Source of the DNA: Rheinheimera sp.
Lineage (GTDB): Bacteria > Pseudomonadota > Gammaproteobacteria > Enterobacterales > Alteromonadaceae
Direction of reading: 5' to 3'
Assembly (NCBI GenBank): GCA_008015325.1
Contig: SSFI01000057.1
Coordinates: forward strand, 1-64,000
Length of the DNA stretch: 64,000 nt
The translations under genes and the position numbers were made by a program. Below, one piece after another: positions 1 to 8,075 of the stretch (the stretch's first letter is position 1; the number at the start of each line of letters is the position of its first letter). Under the pieces are notes generated by a model, which worked only from the letters and a program-made list of their open reading frames with translations, ran no database searches and had not been told where the DNA came from.

Positions 1-72
1 AAATCGGGCGTTATGCATTGATTTTGGCGTGACAAAGGTGAGGAAATCAGCGAGCATAGCTTTTACATTCAT
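1..72 (-). pseudogene. N-terminus of an IS4-like transposase, cut by the window edge
   Basis: Read on the minus strand from the ATG at 72, the frame stays open for 24 codons to the window edge and starts MNVKAMLADFLTFVTPKS. The same opening occurs in a second relic at 17048 (13 of 18 residues identical), and both have a matching 24-base block just upstream (111-134 here). I recognise the opening only loosely as IS4-family; the catalytic DDE region lies outside the window. Whether the element is intact cannot be judged from here. Confidence 0.5.
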
Positions 73-110
73 GGTGAGCATCCGCGGTGTGGGAGTTTTG
101 GCGAATGATC

Positions 111-134
111 AGATCAGGAACCGCCATGAATGTT
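111..134 (-). repeat. Conserved upstream/terminal block of the IS4-like element
   Basis: This 24-base block lies about 40 bases upstream of the transposase start. It matches 16994-17017 at 19 of 24 positions (both begin AACATTCAT and end CTGATCT). It probably marks the end of the element. The IS110-type remnant begins about 15 bases beyond it, which suggests that the IS4-like element truncated the older element. Confidence 0.45.
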
Positions 135-148
135 CCCCAATCAACTAA

Positions 149-349
149 CATTTTATTTTAACTACAGAATTTCTGGGGATACCTCAGGTAAAAGAGTTGC
201 CATCGGAACGATGTGATAAGTTACAGATTTGGTTGAAAAAAATTATCAGCCAAAGTGGCGTTAACAAAGCCATTGTCGCTTTAGCGAACAAAAATGCCCG
301 GATGGCATGGGCGATAGTTAAAACAGGAGAGTCATATAAAGCCGTGTGA
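149..349 (+). pseudogene. C-terminal remnant of an IS110/IS1111-family transposase
   Basis: An open frame without a start codon runs from just after an in-frame stop at 146 to a TGA at 347-349, about 66 codons. Its end reads GVNKAIVALANKNARMAWAI and then KTGESYKAV, the typical C-terminal tail of IS110-family transposases, which ends the Tnp domain that carries the catalytic serine. The N-terminal RuvC-like DEDD domain is absent. The gene is cut on its left by the IS4-like element end and is clearly non-functional. Confidence 0.75.
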
Positions 350-463
350 AAATTTACTTAAGTTGTTAATGTAAGTTGATGTTCTGACAGGTAGAACCGA
401 CTTCCCGAAAACCTGGTAAATAACTTGGCTGAAAAAGCCATGGAACTAATGAGGACGGGAAGT
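350..463 (+). ncRNA. Possible remnant of an IS1111-type bridge/seek RNA region
   Basis: Downstream of the transposase stop there is non-coding DNA with nested dyads. A perfect 8-bp outer pair (400-407 with 456-463) encloses a small hairpin TGGCT-GAAAA-AGCCA at 426-440. In IS1111-subgroup elements the guide RNA is encoded between the transposase stop and the right end, so position and structure fit. Transcription and element boundaries cannot be seen, and with the transposase broken any RNA would act only in trans. Confidence 0.3.
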
Positions 464-616
464 GCGGATTTTCATCAGGGCTCATTGAAGCCGAATATAT
501 GCTTGCAACTATTCTGTCAGTTGTCACTTATCGGAGTCAAAAAGGTTGACGCCATGAGGTGTCCATATAAGTTATTTAGGCTGTGTGCAATACCCTGCTG
601 CCTGTTGGAGTGTCGC

Positions 617-1390
617 GTGTCGCTGCCTGCCCTGCCATCTGCCAAACAACTGTTGCTGCGCCCTTTGCTGGCGCTGACTGCGCTGTTTGGTCTCTGTTAT
701 GGCCTCGGTGTCGATTTTGCTCTGAGCGCATTCTGGTATCAGCTGCAAGGCCACAGCTGGACTTTGCAGCATCACTGGCTGACTGAAGACATACTGCACC
801 GCGGTGTGCGCAACCTGAATCAGCTGCTGGTCGGCGCCTTCCTGCTGCACTTTTTGTTCCGGTTTTGCCAGCAACACTACCGCCGGGCACGCGGCCTGAC
901 TGCAGCTCACTGGGAAAGCCACCGTCAGCAAGCGCATGGCCGCTTGTTACTGAGCCTGACGTTGAGCCTGGCCGGCATCGCCATCCTCAAACATAGCCTG
1001 CCGATGGATTGCCCCTGGGATTTACAGGCTTTTGGCGGTACTCAGCCATTTACTGGTTTATTCAGCAGCTGGCCAGCCAGTCGCGCGCCCAACGCCTGTT
1101 TCCCGGCCGGTCACGCCAGCATTGGTTTCGCCTGGCTTGGCTTGTACTTCTTCTGTTTACAACTGTATCCGACGCTGGCAAAGCCGGCGCTGTTACTGAG
1201 CCTGACGCTCGGTTTTGGCCTTGGCCTGGTACAACAACTGCGCGGCGCGCACTTTATTTCCCATGACATCGCCAGTGCCGCCTGGTGCTGGAGCATGGCT
1301 TGTCTGTGTGCTTATTGGCCGGCATGGCGGCAACGCCTGCGCCCCGTTTCTTTACCAACTTCATATCCTCAGGTTATCCAAAATGACTGA
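617..1390 (+). CDS. PAP2-family membrane phosphatase
   Basis: Integral membrane lipid phosphatase of the PAP2 superfamily, about 257 residues with several hydrophobic segments. Motif 2 is seen as PAGH (His about 166) and motif 3 as RGAHFISHD (His about 216, Asp about 217), the usual acid-phosphatase histidines. A GTG at 617 with GGAG six bases upstream is preferred; an in-frame ATG at 554 would add 21 residues and an ATG-less stretch further up overlaps IS debris. The last codons overlap the start of eptA by 8 bases, so the two are translationally coupled. PAP2 genes often travel with eptA/mcr genes; a likely substrate is a lipid A or undecaprenyl/phospholipid phosphate, which is inference. 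Confidence 0.8.
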   Translation: MSLPALPSAKQLLLRPLLALTALFGLCYGLGVDFALSAFWYQLQGHSWTLQHHWLTEDILHRGVRNLNQLLVGAFLLHFLFRFCQQHYRRARGLTAAHWESHRQQAHGRLLLSLTLSLAGIAILKHSLPMDCPWDLQAFGGTQPFTGLFSSWPASRAPNACFPAGHASIGFAWLGLYFFCLQLYPTLAKPALLLSLTLGFGLGLVQQLRGAHFISHDIASAAWCWSMACLCAYWPAWRQRLRPVSLPTSYPQVIQND

Positions 1391-3053
1391 ACAGACCCAG
1401 CAATGGCTGCAGCGTAGCCACAGCTTTTTTCTGAGCCGTGCCCGGCGTTTTGCCTTGGTGCCCAGCGCTTACGCCATGCTGCTGGCGCTGTTGACCACGC
1501 TGTTATTTTGCGCGCCCTTTCTGGCGCAGGTGCAGCAAAAAATCCCCGGCCAATATGGCCTGCAGGTCTTGCTACTGTTGGTATTATTCCTTTTAAACAG
1601 CTTGGTTTTTGTGTTATTGAGCCTGCCCGGTTTACCGCGCTTGCAACGCAGCCTGCTCAGCGGATTTTTCCTGATCGCCGCCATCAGCCATTATTTTATC
1701 AGCCACTTTGGTACTGTGATTGACCGCTCCATGCTGCAAAACGTGCTGGAAACTGACATCGCCGAAGCCAGCGGTTTACTTAATCCGGATTTAATTTTCA
1801 CCACGGCCGGCTGGTTATTGCTGCTCGGCTGGCTCAATCTGAAAATTGTGTTTAAAGCCCAATCCTGGCGTCGCGCTGCCGCACAGTGGCTATTGACGCT
1901 GCTGTTGCTGTTCAGTGGCATCGGTGCTGTGGCCGCGACGCAATATGCAGAACTTGCCAGCTTTTTCCGTAACTATCGCGACGTGAAATTTTTCGCCCTG
2001 CCCATCAGCCCGCTGTCGGCAGGTATTTCGGTGACAAATCAACAAATCGCTGCGCATTTTCCGCCAACTTTTCAGGTACTTGGCACTGATGTGCGCAATC
2101 TGGCGCCCAGCGCAGCGCCGAAAACTGTGGTGCTGGTGCTTGGCGAAACCGCCCGCGCCGACCATTTTCAACTGAATGGTTACAGCCGGCCGACCAATCC
2201 GCGCTTAAGCCAGTTACCGGTGATTAGTTTCAGTCAGGTCAGCTCCTGTGGTACTGCCACCGCGCATTCAGTGCCTTGTATGTTCTCCTGGATGGGCCGC
2301 GAGCGGTATGACGAAACCACCGCGAAAAACAGCAGTAATGTGCTGGATATTCTGCAAAGCAGCGGTGTGGACGTCAGCTGGTATGACAATAACTCCGGCT
2401 GTAAAGGTGTTTGTGATCGGGTCAAACACGAGATGTTGTTTGAGCTGCCGGAATGCCAGGCCGAGGGCTGCACCGACGCTATTCTGCTGCAGGCACTGAA
2501 ACGTGAGCTGGCGCAGCCGGCGAGCAAAGACCGCATTATTGTGCTGCACCAGCTTGGCAGCCACGGTCCGGAATATTTCCGCAGAAGTACGGCACAGCAA
2601 AAAGTATTTGGCCCGGAATGCACCGATAAAGAGCTGAATAGTTGCCCGCCGGCACACATTATCAATGCTTATGACAACAGCCTGCTGGCCACCGACGACT
2701 TACTTGCCAGCATCATTGGGCAGCTGCAATCTTTACCGGACAGCGCCATGCTGTATATTGCTGATCACGGCGAATCGCTCGGTGAAAACGGCGTCTATCT
2801 GCATGGTCTGCCGTATTGGATGGCGCCAAAAGCGCAAACCGGCGTGCCGCTGATTTGGTGGATGTCCCACAGTTTTGGCCAGCACTTTGACCCGGTTAAA
2901 GGCCAACAGTTAAGTTTTGATTGCCTGAAACAGGAGCAAGAACAGATACTTAGTCATGACCATTTGTTCCATAGCCTGCCGGCGCTGTTTGCCCGTGACA
3001 GTAAAGACTTCCGGCCCGAACTGAATTTGTTTGCTGCCTGCAGCAGGAGGTAA
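1383..3053 (+). CDS. eptA: EptA-type lipid A phosphoethanolamine transferase
   Basis: Inner-membrane enzyme that moves phosphoethanolamine from phosphatidylethanolamine to lipid A phosphates and lowers cationic-peptide/polymyxin binding. The 556-residue product has about five N-terminal membrane helices and a periplasmic sulfatase-like domain. The nucleophile is Thr256 in GETARA with Glu255 as metal ligand, and the late metal ligands are Asp461/His462 in ADHGES. The SCGTATAHSVPCMFS stretch with its disulfide cysteines is also conserved. The ATG at 1383 overlaps the PAP2 gene; earlier in-frame starts lie inside that gene and are rejected. This is the family of MCR colistin-resistance proteins, but the setting looks chromosomal and resident. 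Two bases separate it from the next gene. Confidence 0.9.
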   Translation: MTEQTQQWLQRSHSFFLSRARRFALVPSAYAMLLALLTTLLFCAPFLAQVQQKIPGQYGLQVLLLLVLFLLNSLVFVLLSLPGLPRLQRSLLSGFFLIAAISHYFISHFGTVIDRSMLQNVLETDIAEASGLLNPDLIFTTAGWLLLLGWLNLKIVFKAQSWRRAAAQWLLTLLLLFSGIGAVAATQYAELASFFRNYRDVKFFALPISPLSAGISVTNQQIAAHFPPTFQVLGTDVRNLAPSAAPKTVVLVLGETARADHFQLNGYSRPTNPRLSQLPVISFSQVSSCGTATAHSVPCMFSWMGRERYDETTAKNSSNVLDILQSSGVDVSWYDNNSGCKGVCDRVKHEMLFELPECQAEGCTDAILLQALKRELAQPASKDRIIVLHQLGSHGPEYFRRSTAQQKVFGPECTDKELNSCPPAHIINAYDNSLLATDDLLASIIGQLQSLPDSAMLYIADHGESLGENGVYLHGLPYWMAPKAQTGVPLIWWMSHSFGQHFDPVKGQQLSFDCLKQEQEQILSHDHLFHSLPALFARDSKDFRPELNLFAACSRR

Positions 3054-3055
3054 GT

Positions 3056-4936
3056 ATGCATTCCCTGCGTTTATCGGTGTTGCACTGCGCGCTCTGTAGC
3101 GCTGTGGCACCTTTGCTGTTTGTTTCAGGCAGCGCTGAAGCGGGCGAAACGGCGCAGCAAGTGGAACCAGTTTCCAGTGAATTGTTCTGTGACTGGCTGC
3201 AAAAAAAGCCAGCCCGCAGCAAAGACAGCAAAGAGCCCAGCGCTACCAGCACAGAAGATCGCCGCATCCGCATCGGCCAAATCCACATTCGCACTGAGCC
3301 GATTTTTGTCGAAGATGCCGATTCCATCTGGCTGCATCATTTTGCCAACTGGGCACACGTCACCACCCGCCCCGACACAGTAAAACGCGAACTTCCTTTT
3401 GCCAGCGGCGAGGAAATCAGCGTCAGCGATCTGGCCGAAGCCGAACGGCTACTGCGCGACAAATCTTATATCCATGACGCCAAAGTGCGGTTAAGCCCAA
3501 CCTGTAACGCCGACCAGAGTTATGACGTGCAGGTGGAAACTTCAGACAACTGGAGCCTGTTGCCATCTGTTGGCCTCGGCCGCAGTGGCGGTCAGAATAA
3601 ATATGCATTTGGTTTTAAAGAAGATAATTTCCTCGGTTTTGGCGTACGCACCTCAGTAAAATATCAAAGCGACGCCCAGCGTAGTGGCTACGAATTTAAA
3701 CTGGAAATGCCGCTGTCGCTGGTCACCGGCTCGACCGGCAGCGACTGGTTTGCCCACAGCTACCTGACCGCCGAGTGGACCAACAACGACGACGGCCATA
3801 TGCAGCAGCTGTTATTGGAGAAACCGTTTTATCAGGACGACAGCCGCTGGATGTACCGCACTGAATGGCTCAGCGACCTGCAACAAACCCAGGTGTTTCA
3901 TAACGGCGCGCTGGAAAACATCTTTGAAACTGACCACCGTCGTGTTGACCTCAGCGCCGGCATGTTGTGGTCCTATCAGGATCGCGCTTCAACCCGGCTG
4001 CTGGCCGGTGTGCTCAGTGAAGACTGGCGTTTTGCACCAGCGCTGCTGCAACCAACCCTGGCACTGCCACAAGACCGCAGCTGGGCTTATCCCTGGGTTG
4101 GTGTTGAATACAAACAGCACGACTACCGGGTGCTGCAGGACATCCTGTTTATCGACCGCGCCGAAGACATTAACCTCGGCTGGCACCATAGCCTGAAGGC
4201 CGGTGTGCAAAGCAGCAAACTGCAGGCCGACACCTCCTTGGGCTACCGGTTGATCGGGCACAGCAGCAAAGGCTTTGGCGACCGCCAGCATCTGGTGTTA
4301 CTCGAAGGCGGTTTTGATTTCATCGACGGCCTGCAAGGCGGCGATTTACGCGAATGGCGCTTTCAGGCAGAAGATTTTTATCAGCTGAACCGCGATTTTA
4401 CCTGGTACAACAAAGCAGAGCTGACGCGGCGTAACCGCAATTTTGCCGACCTGCCGCTGGAACTCGGCGGTGACAGCGGTCTGCGTGGTTATCCGCTGCA
4501 GTATCAGCATGGCATCAGTAAAACGGTACTCAGCAGCGAACTGCGCTGGTATCCGCGTATCAACCTGTACAAGATGCTCGATGTCGGTTTTGTCGCCTTT
4601 GCTGACCTTGGCCGCGTCAATGGCGGCAGTGTCGCAGATCCGGCGCAGCTGAATCCGGCAGCTATTGCTGCGCGTTTTGCCTTGCCTTTGGGGGGCGATA
4701 TGATCACGCCGATGGCTCCGCCAGCAGCAATGGCGCAAATTTACCGCAGCAACAGTGACTTATTACGGCAAAACCTGACCGACCGCTGGCTTGGCAGCGT
4801 CGGTGTGGGTATGCGGATTTATTCGTCGAAATCCAGCAACAACCACGTGGTACATATCGACTTGTCGACCCCAATGACGAGTGCGCCGGGCGTCGACAGC
4901 TGGGAGATTGAGCTGAACGTCAGTAACAGGTTTTAA
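3056..4936 (+). CDS. Outer-membrane beta-barrel with one POTRA-like domain (Omp85/surface-antigen type)
   Basis: The 626-residue product starts with a signal peptide (cleavage near residue 30). A POTRA-like segment follows at about 60-155 (IGQIHIRTEPIF, then RELPFASGEEISVSDLAEAE). The rest, from about residue 170 to the end, alternates polar and aromatic residues, as in a D15/Omp85 barrel, and ends in the aromatic residue Phe. It begins 2 bases after eptA and is surely co-transcribed. The cargo is unknown. It is too short for BamA or TamA, and one POTRA resembles patatin-type or uncharacterised Omp85 members. Its link to lipid A modification genes suggests an envelope-remodelling role. Confidence 0.75.
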   Translation: MHSLRLSVLHCALCSAVAPLLFVSGSAEAGETAQQVEPVSSELFCDWLQKKPARSKDSKEPSATSTEDRRIRIGQIHIRTEPIFVEDADSIWLHHFANWAHVTTRPDTVKRELPFASGEEISVSDLAEAERLLRDKSYIHDAKVRLSPTCNADQSYDVQVETSDNWSLLPSVGLGRSGGQNKYAFGFKEDNFLGFGVRTSVKYQSDAQRSGYEFKLEMPLSLVTGSTGSDWFAHSYLTAEWTNNDDGHMQQLLLEKPFYQDDSRWMYRTEWLSDLQQTQVFHNGALENIFETDHRRVDLSAGMLWSYQDRASTRLLAGVLSEDWRFAPALLQPTLALPQDRSWAYPWVGVEYKQHDYRVLQDILFIDRAEDINLGWHHSLKAGVQSSKLQADTSLGYRLIGHSSKGFGDRQHLVLLEGGFDFIDGLQGGDLREWRFQAEDFYQLNRDFTWYNKAELTRRNRNFADLPLELGGDSGLRGYPLQYQHGISKTVLSSELRWYPRINLYKMLDVGFVAFADLGRVNGGSVADPAQLNPAAIAARFALPLGGDMITPMAPPAAMAQIYRSNSDLLRQNLTDRWLGSVGVGMRIYSSKSSNNHVVHIDLSTPMTSAPGVDSWEIELNVSNRF

Positions 4937-4940
4937 CTTC

Positions 4941-4982
4941 TGGTCGTCACACGATGGTCGTCACACGATGGTTATCACACGA
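4941..4982 (+). repeat. Three tandem 14-bp units (TGGTCGTCACACGA)
   Basis: Units at 4941-4954 and 4955-4968 are identical; the third (4969-4982) differs by two bases. The core CGTCACACG is the reverse complement of the core of the 14-bp repeats at 17233-17274. They fill the space between the barrel gene and the convergent LysR gene. Confidence 0.9.
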
Positions 4983-5053
4983 TGACCACTAAGTGACGTC
5001 CGTTGACTAGCCCTGTGCGCTACCTCACCGCCGCCGCACATGTCCCGCAGTCA

Positions 5054-5947
5054 TCAATTCCCCATCCGGCAAAACTGAATAAAACGCTGGCTGGCCGCTG
5101 ACAGATATTTGTCGCGGTGCCAGCATAAATGCAGCTGACGCGGCATCGGTTGGTTAAAAGGCAACATGACTAAGGCGCCGCTGGCGAGCCGGTCGCGCGC
5201 GGCGAGTTCTGATACCAGCGTCAGGCCGAGGCCTTGTTGCACTGTATTCAGCACCGCTTCTAACGTATTGAGTTCCATTACAGTGCCGGGATTTGGCAGT
5301 TGCGGCCGCAGGTATTTATCAAACTGCTCGCGGCTACCGGACGCCGGCTCGCGCAGCACCCAATATTGCCCGGCTAAATCGCTGGCGCTCAGTACTTGTC
5401 CCAACGCGGTGACAGACAACGCCAGCGGATGCGCCGGGCTTGCCACTAAGATCATCTCGTCCTGCTGCCAGGCTTCACTATGCAGCTGCGGATGCGTGAC
5501 TTCGCCTTCGATCAGCGCTAAATCCAGCTCAAACGCCAGCAAACGTGAAGCTAACTGCTGACTATTGGCAATAAACACACTGAGCTGCCACTGCGGCCCC
5601 AGCTGGGCCAGTAAAGATGGCAGCAGATAATTGCCGATGGTCTGACTGGCACCAATCCGCAGCAGCGCTTTGCCGGCGCTGTCGTTACCATTACCAAACA
5701 ACGCGCCGATATCATCCAGCCGCGTCAGCATTTCATCCGCCAGCGGCAACAACAAAGCACCTTCACTGTTCAGCAGCAAATGCGGATGGGCGCGGTCAAA
5801 CAGCGGCGTACCAAGCTGAGTCTCCAGCTCTTTTAACGCCTGCGAAATCGCACCGCGGGTCAGGCACAGCTGGTCGGCGGCAGCGCCTAAATTACCCAGT
5901 CGTGCCACCGCGGCAAAAGCTTTGAGCTGACGAAAACTGATATTCAT
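5054..5947 (-). CDS. LysR-family transcriptional regulator
   Basis: 297 residues, normal for the family. The N-terminal winged helix-turn-helix is seen at about residues 1-60 (FRQLKAFAAVARLGNLGAAA, then LTRGAISQALKELE), followed by a periplasmic-binding-fold effector domain. It is divergent from a TDT-family transporter gene, 97 bases away, which is its likely target. The effector is unknown. The sequence style (RGAISQALKELE, GNYLLPSLL) is close to CysB/YeiE-like regulators, but no specific name is warranted. Confidence 0.85.
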   Translation of the reverse strand: MNISFRQLKAFAAVARLGNLGAAADQLCLTRGAISQALKELETQLGTPLFDRAHPHLLLNSEGALLLPLADEMLTRLDDIGALFGNGNDSAGKALLRIGASQTIGNYLLPSLLAQLGPQWQLSVFIANSQQLASRLLAFELDLALIEGEVTHPQLHSEAWQQDEMILVASPAHPLALSVTALGQVLSASDLAGQYWVLREPASGSREQFDKYLRPQLPNPGTVMELNTLEAVLNTVQQGLGLTLVSELAARDRLASGALVMLPFNQPMPRQLHLCWHRDKYLSAASQRFIQFCRMGN

Positions 5948-5976
5948 ATAGTTTTTCTAAAAGATTGCTTAAATTT

Positions 5977-5986
5977 ATATCGATAT
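5977..5986. promoter_or_regulatory. Palindrome ATATCGATAT between LysR gene and transporter
   Basis: A 10-bp perfect palindrome lies in the AT-rich divergent promoter region, 59 bases before the transporter start and 30 before the LysR start. It is a candidate binding site for the adjacent LysR protein, but it could simply be promoter sequence. Confidence 0.3.
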
Positions 5987-6044
5987 TCTAAACATCTAAA
6001 GCAACCTAAGCTAGCGCCATTGCTACCACTTTTGAGGTAACCCA

Positions 6045-7034
6045 ATGCGCCAGTTTCAATTTCTCAGCCATATTCAGTTGCAGCGCGTCCCGACTGCAGC
6101 CGCCGGCTTAGCACTGGGGCTTGCCAGCCTGGGTTGGTGTGCTGATCAGTTATTTGTGCAACATGGCAGCCTGCAGCGCGCTGCGGCGCTACTGGCATTG
6201 CCGTTATTACTGGCGGTGTTGCTGAAGTTTTTGCGCGCTCCGCAGCTGTTACTGCAGGAGCTGGCACATCCGGTGGCCGGCAGCCTGCTGCCGGTGATGT
6301 GCATGGCAACGCTGATTCAAACCGCGGCCTGGCAGCCATTCAACCCGGCGCTGGCCAGTTTGTGCTGGTGGCTGGCACTGGCTGGGCATCTGGTGCTGCT
6401 GAGCGGTTTTATCCGCCAGCGTCTGGCGCAGTTTGCGCTGACTGATTTAGTGCCGGCCTGGTTTATTCCGCCGATTGGGTTTGTCGTGGCAGTATTAACA
6501 GCGCCAGTCAGCGCCCCGCTGTGGATGCTGCAGCTTTTGGCCGGCGCCGGTTTGCTGGCTTATTTACTGATGTTGCCGCTGATGCTGTATCGCTTGCGTC
6601 GCGGCACGCCCTTACCTCTGCCACAACGGCCTTTGCTGGCGATTCTGGCCGCGCCCGGCAGCCTGACTTTAGCTGGCCTGTTGTGTCTGCCACCTGCGAT
6701 GGCCTTGCCGGTCACAGTGTTGCTGGCTTTAAGCGCACTGGCGCTGCTGTTGACGTTAAAAGTCTGGTGGCAGCTGCCACGACTACTGCGCGGCAGCTTT
6801 AACCCGGCCTTTGCCGCCTGTACTTTTCCGCTGGTGATTAGCGCCACCGCCCTGCTGAAATTGTCAGGTTACCTGTCGCAACAAAGTGCCCCGGTGTTGC
6901 AACAGCTGGCGCACTGGCAACTGGCGCTGGCGCAACTGGAATTTGCCGTCGCGTTGACCGTTTGTGGTTATGTGCTGAGCCGCTATCTGTGGCAGTTTGG
7001 CAAGGTCTGGCGGCCAGTGCCGCAGGCGGCGTAG
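6045..7034 (+). CDS. TDT-family transporter (TehA/SLAC1-like)
   Basis: 329 residues with about ten hydrophobic segments, as in the tellurite-resistance/dicarboxylate transporter family. The opening HIQLQRVPTAAAGLALGLAS matches the family's first helix, in which a conserved Pro and Gly-rich helix forms the pore. The start ATG follows GAGG by 6 bases. The family includes anion channels and sulfite, dicarboxylate and tellurite-related exporters; the substrate cannot be read from sequence. Control by the divergent LysR protein is likely. Confidence 0.8.
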   Translation: MRQFQFLSHIQLQRVPTAAAGLALGLASLGWCADQLFVQHGSLQRAAALLALPLLLAVLLKFLRAPQLLLQELAHPVAGSLLPVMCMATLIQTAAWQPFNPALASLCWWLALAGHLVLLSGFIRQRLAQFALTDLVPAWFIPPIGFVVAVLTAPVSAPLWMLQLLAGAGLLAYLLMLPLMLYRLRRGTPLPLPQRPLLAILAAPGSLTLAGLLCLPPAMALPVTVLLALSALALLLTLKVWWQLPRLLRGSFNPAFAACTFPLVISATALLKLSGYLSQQSAPVLQQLAHWQLALAQLEFAVALTVCGYVLSRYLWQFGKVWRPVPQAA

Positions 7035-7151
7035 CACAACCAGCTGCGGCTTTGGGATAACAAAAACCATCTTGCAGATTTCAGGGACAGGACAACTGCT
7101 GCAGCGCCGGATATACTCAGACTGAAAACAAGCAGCGGAGCAGATAAGGCG

Positions 7152-8075
7152 TTGAAACGATATTGGCATCTGGTAAGTCTGCTGCTGGCCTGCAGCGCAC
7201 TGTCCACACAAGCGCGCCCGGCGATTGATTTGACGCAGCTGCAGCAAATTTGTTTGCAATCCTATACCCATTGTGTCGAAGCCAGCGACGCGGCGCTGAA
7301 GCAAATTCAACCGCGCAGCCGGCTCTGGTATGAAGTGCAGTTATTAAAACTGGATACGATGTTCTCCCAGCAATCGGCAGAGCCGTTGTTCGCCCTCACT
7401 TCGGTTTTTGTCAAAGAAGAGAATGCGCCGACCGCTTTCCTGGCGCGTATTTATATCTATCACGCCAAGTTGCTCTATGTGCGCGGTGACAAACCGCAGA
7501 GCCGGCTCTATCTGGATAAAGCCGTGGCGCTGATGAGCGACTGGCAACAAAGCACGGCTGACCCGATGAGTTTTATCCGGCTTTATAACGTGCAGCTGTA
7601 CGCGGATGGTAACTATCAGCACTGTTATGATCAGCTGGCACAGCTGGAAAAACGTTATCAAACCAGTCAGGACGCGAAGTTTCAGTACGAATTGCAGAAT
7701 AACCTCGGCCACTTCGCCAACTACTTGCAACATCAGGACAAAGCTCTGCAGCACCGTCAGCTGGCACTCGGCTGGGCCGAGAAAACCGGCCATCCGGCTC
7801 TTCGCGCTGAAGCGCATTTTAATCTGGCACGGGTTAGCACTCTCAAAGGCTTATGGCAGGATGCCGAACGGCATTTTGTTACGGCTTTCGATGATTACCG
7901 TCAGGCCGGAGAACCGATAGCACAGGCAGAAAGCCAGCTGTATCGCGCTGAGACTTTGTGGCAGCTGCAGCGTCAGGCCGAAGCGCAACACTTGTTTGAC
8001 CAGGTCAATCAAAGCCTGCTGCCACCGCATCGGAAGCCAGATTTAGCGCGCATTCGCCAGCTGTTGCAGCGTTAA
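7152..8075 (+). CDS. Secreted TPR-repeat protein
   Basis: 307 residues beginning with TTG (AAGG 3-4 bases upstream); no ATG is available without losing the signal peptide (MKRYWHLVSLLLACSALSTQA). The mature part is helical, with tetratricopeptide-like units at about 90-290 (for example NNLGHFANYLQHQDKALQHR and AHFNLARVSTLKGLWQDAER). No catalytic domain is present. It resembles the sensor half of TPR-GGDEF proteins of Alteromonadales but stands alone. It converges with the next gene, with a 4-base overlap of the stop codons. Confidence 0.65.
   Translation: MKRYWHLVSLLLACSALSTQARPAIDLTQLQQICLQSYTHCVEASDAALKQIQPRSRLWYEVQLLKLDTMFSQQSAEPLFALTSVFVKEENAPTAFLARIYIYHAKLLYVRGDKPQSRLYLDKAVALMSDWQQSTADPMSFIRLYNVQLYADGNYQHCYDQLAQLEKRYQTSQDAKFQYELQNNLGHFANYLQHQDKALQHRQLALGWAEKTGHPALRAEAHFNLARVSTLKGLWQDAERHFVTAFDDYRQAGEPIAQAESQLYRAETLWQLQRQAEAQHLFDQVNQSLLPPHRKPDLARIRQLLQR

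Noticed and set aside
355..385. PmrA-box-like text CTTAAG...TTAATG before the eptA operon
   Set aside because: Only one half-site fits and the spacing is wrong for the direct repeat; it also lies inside the IS110-type remnant.
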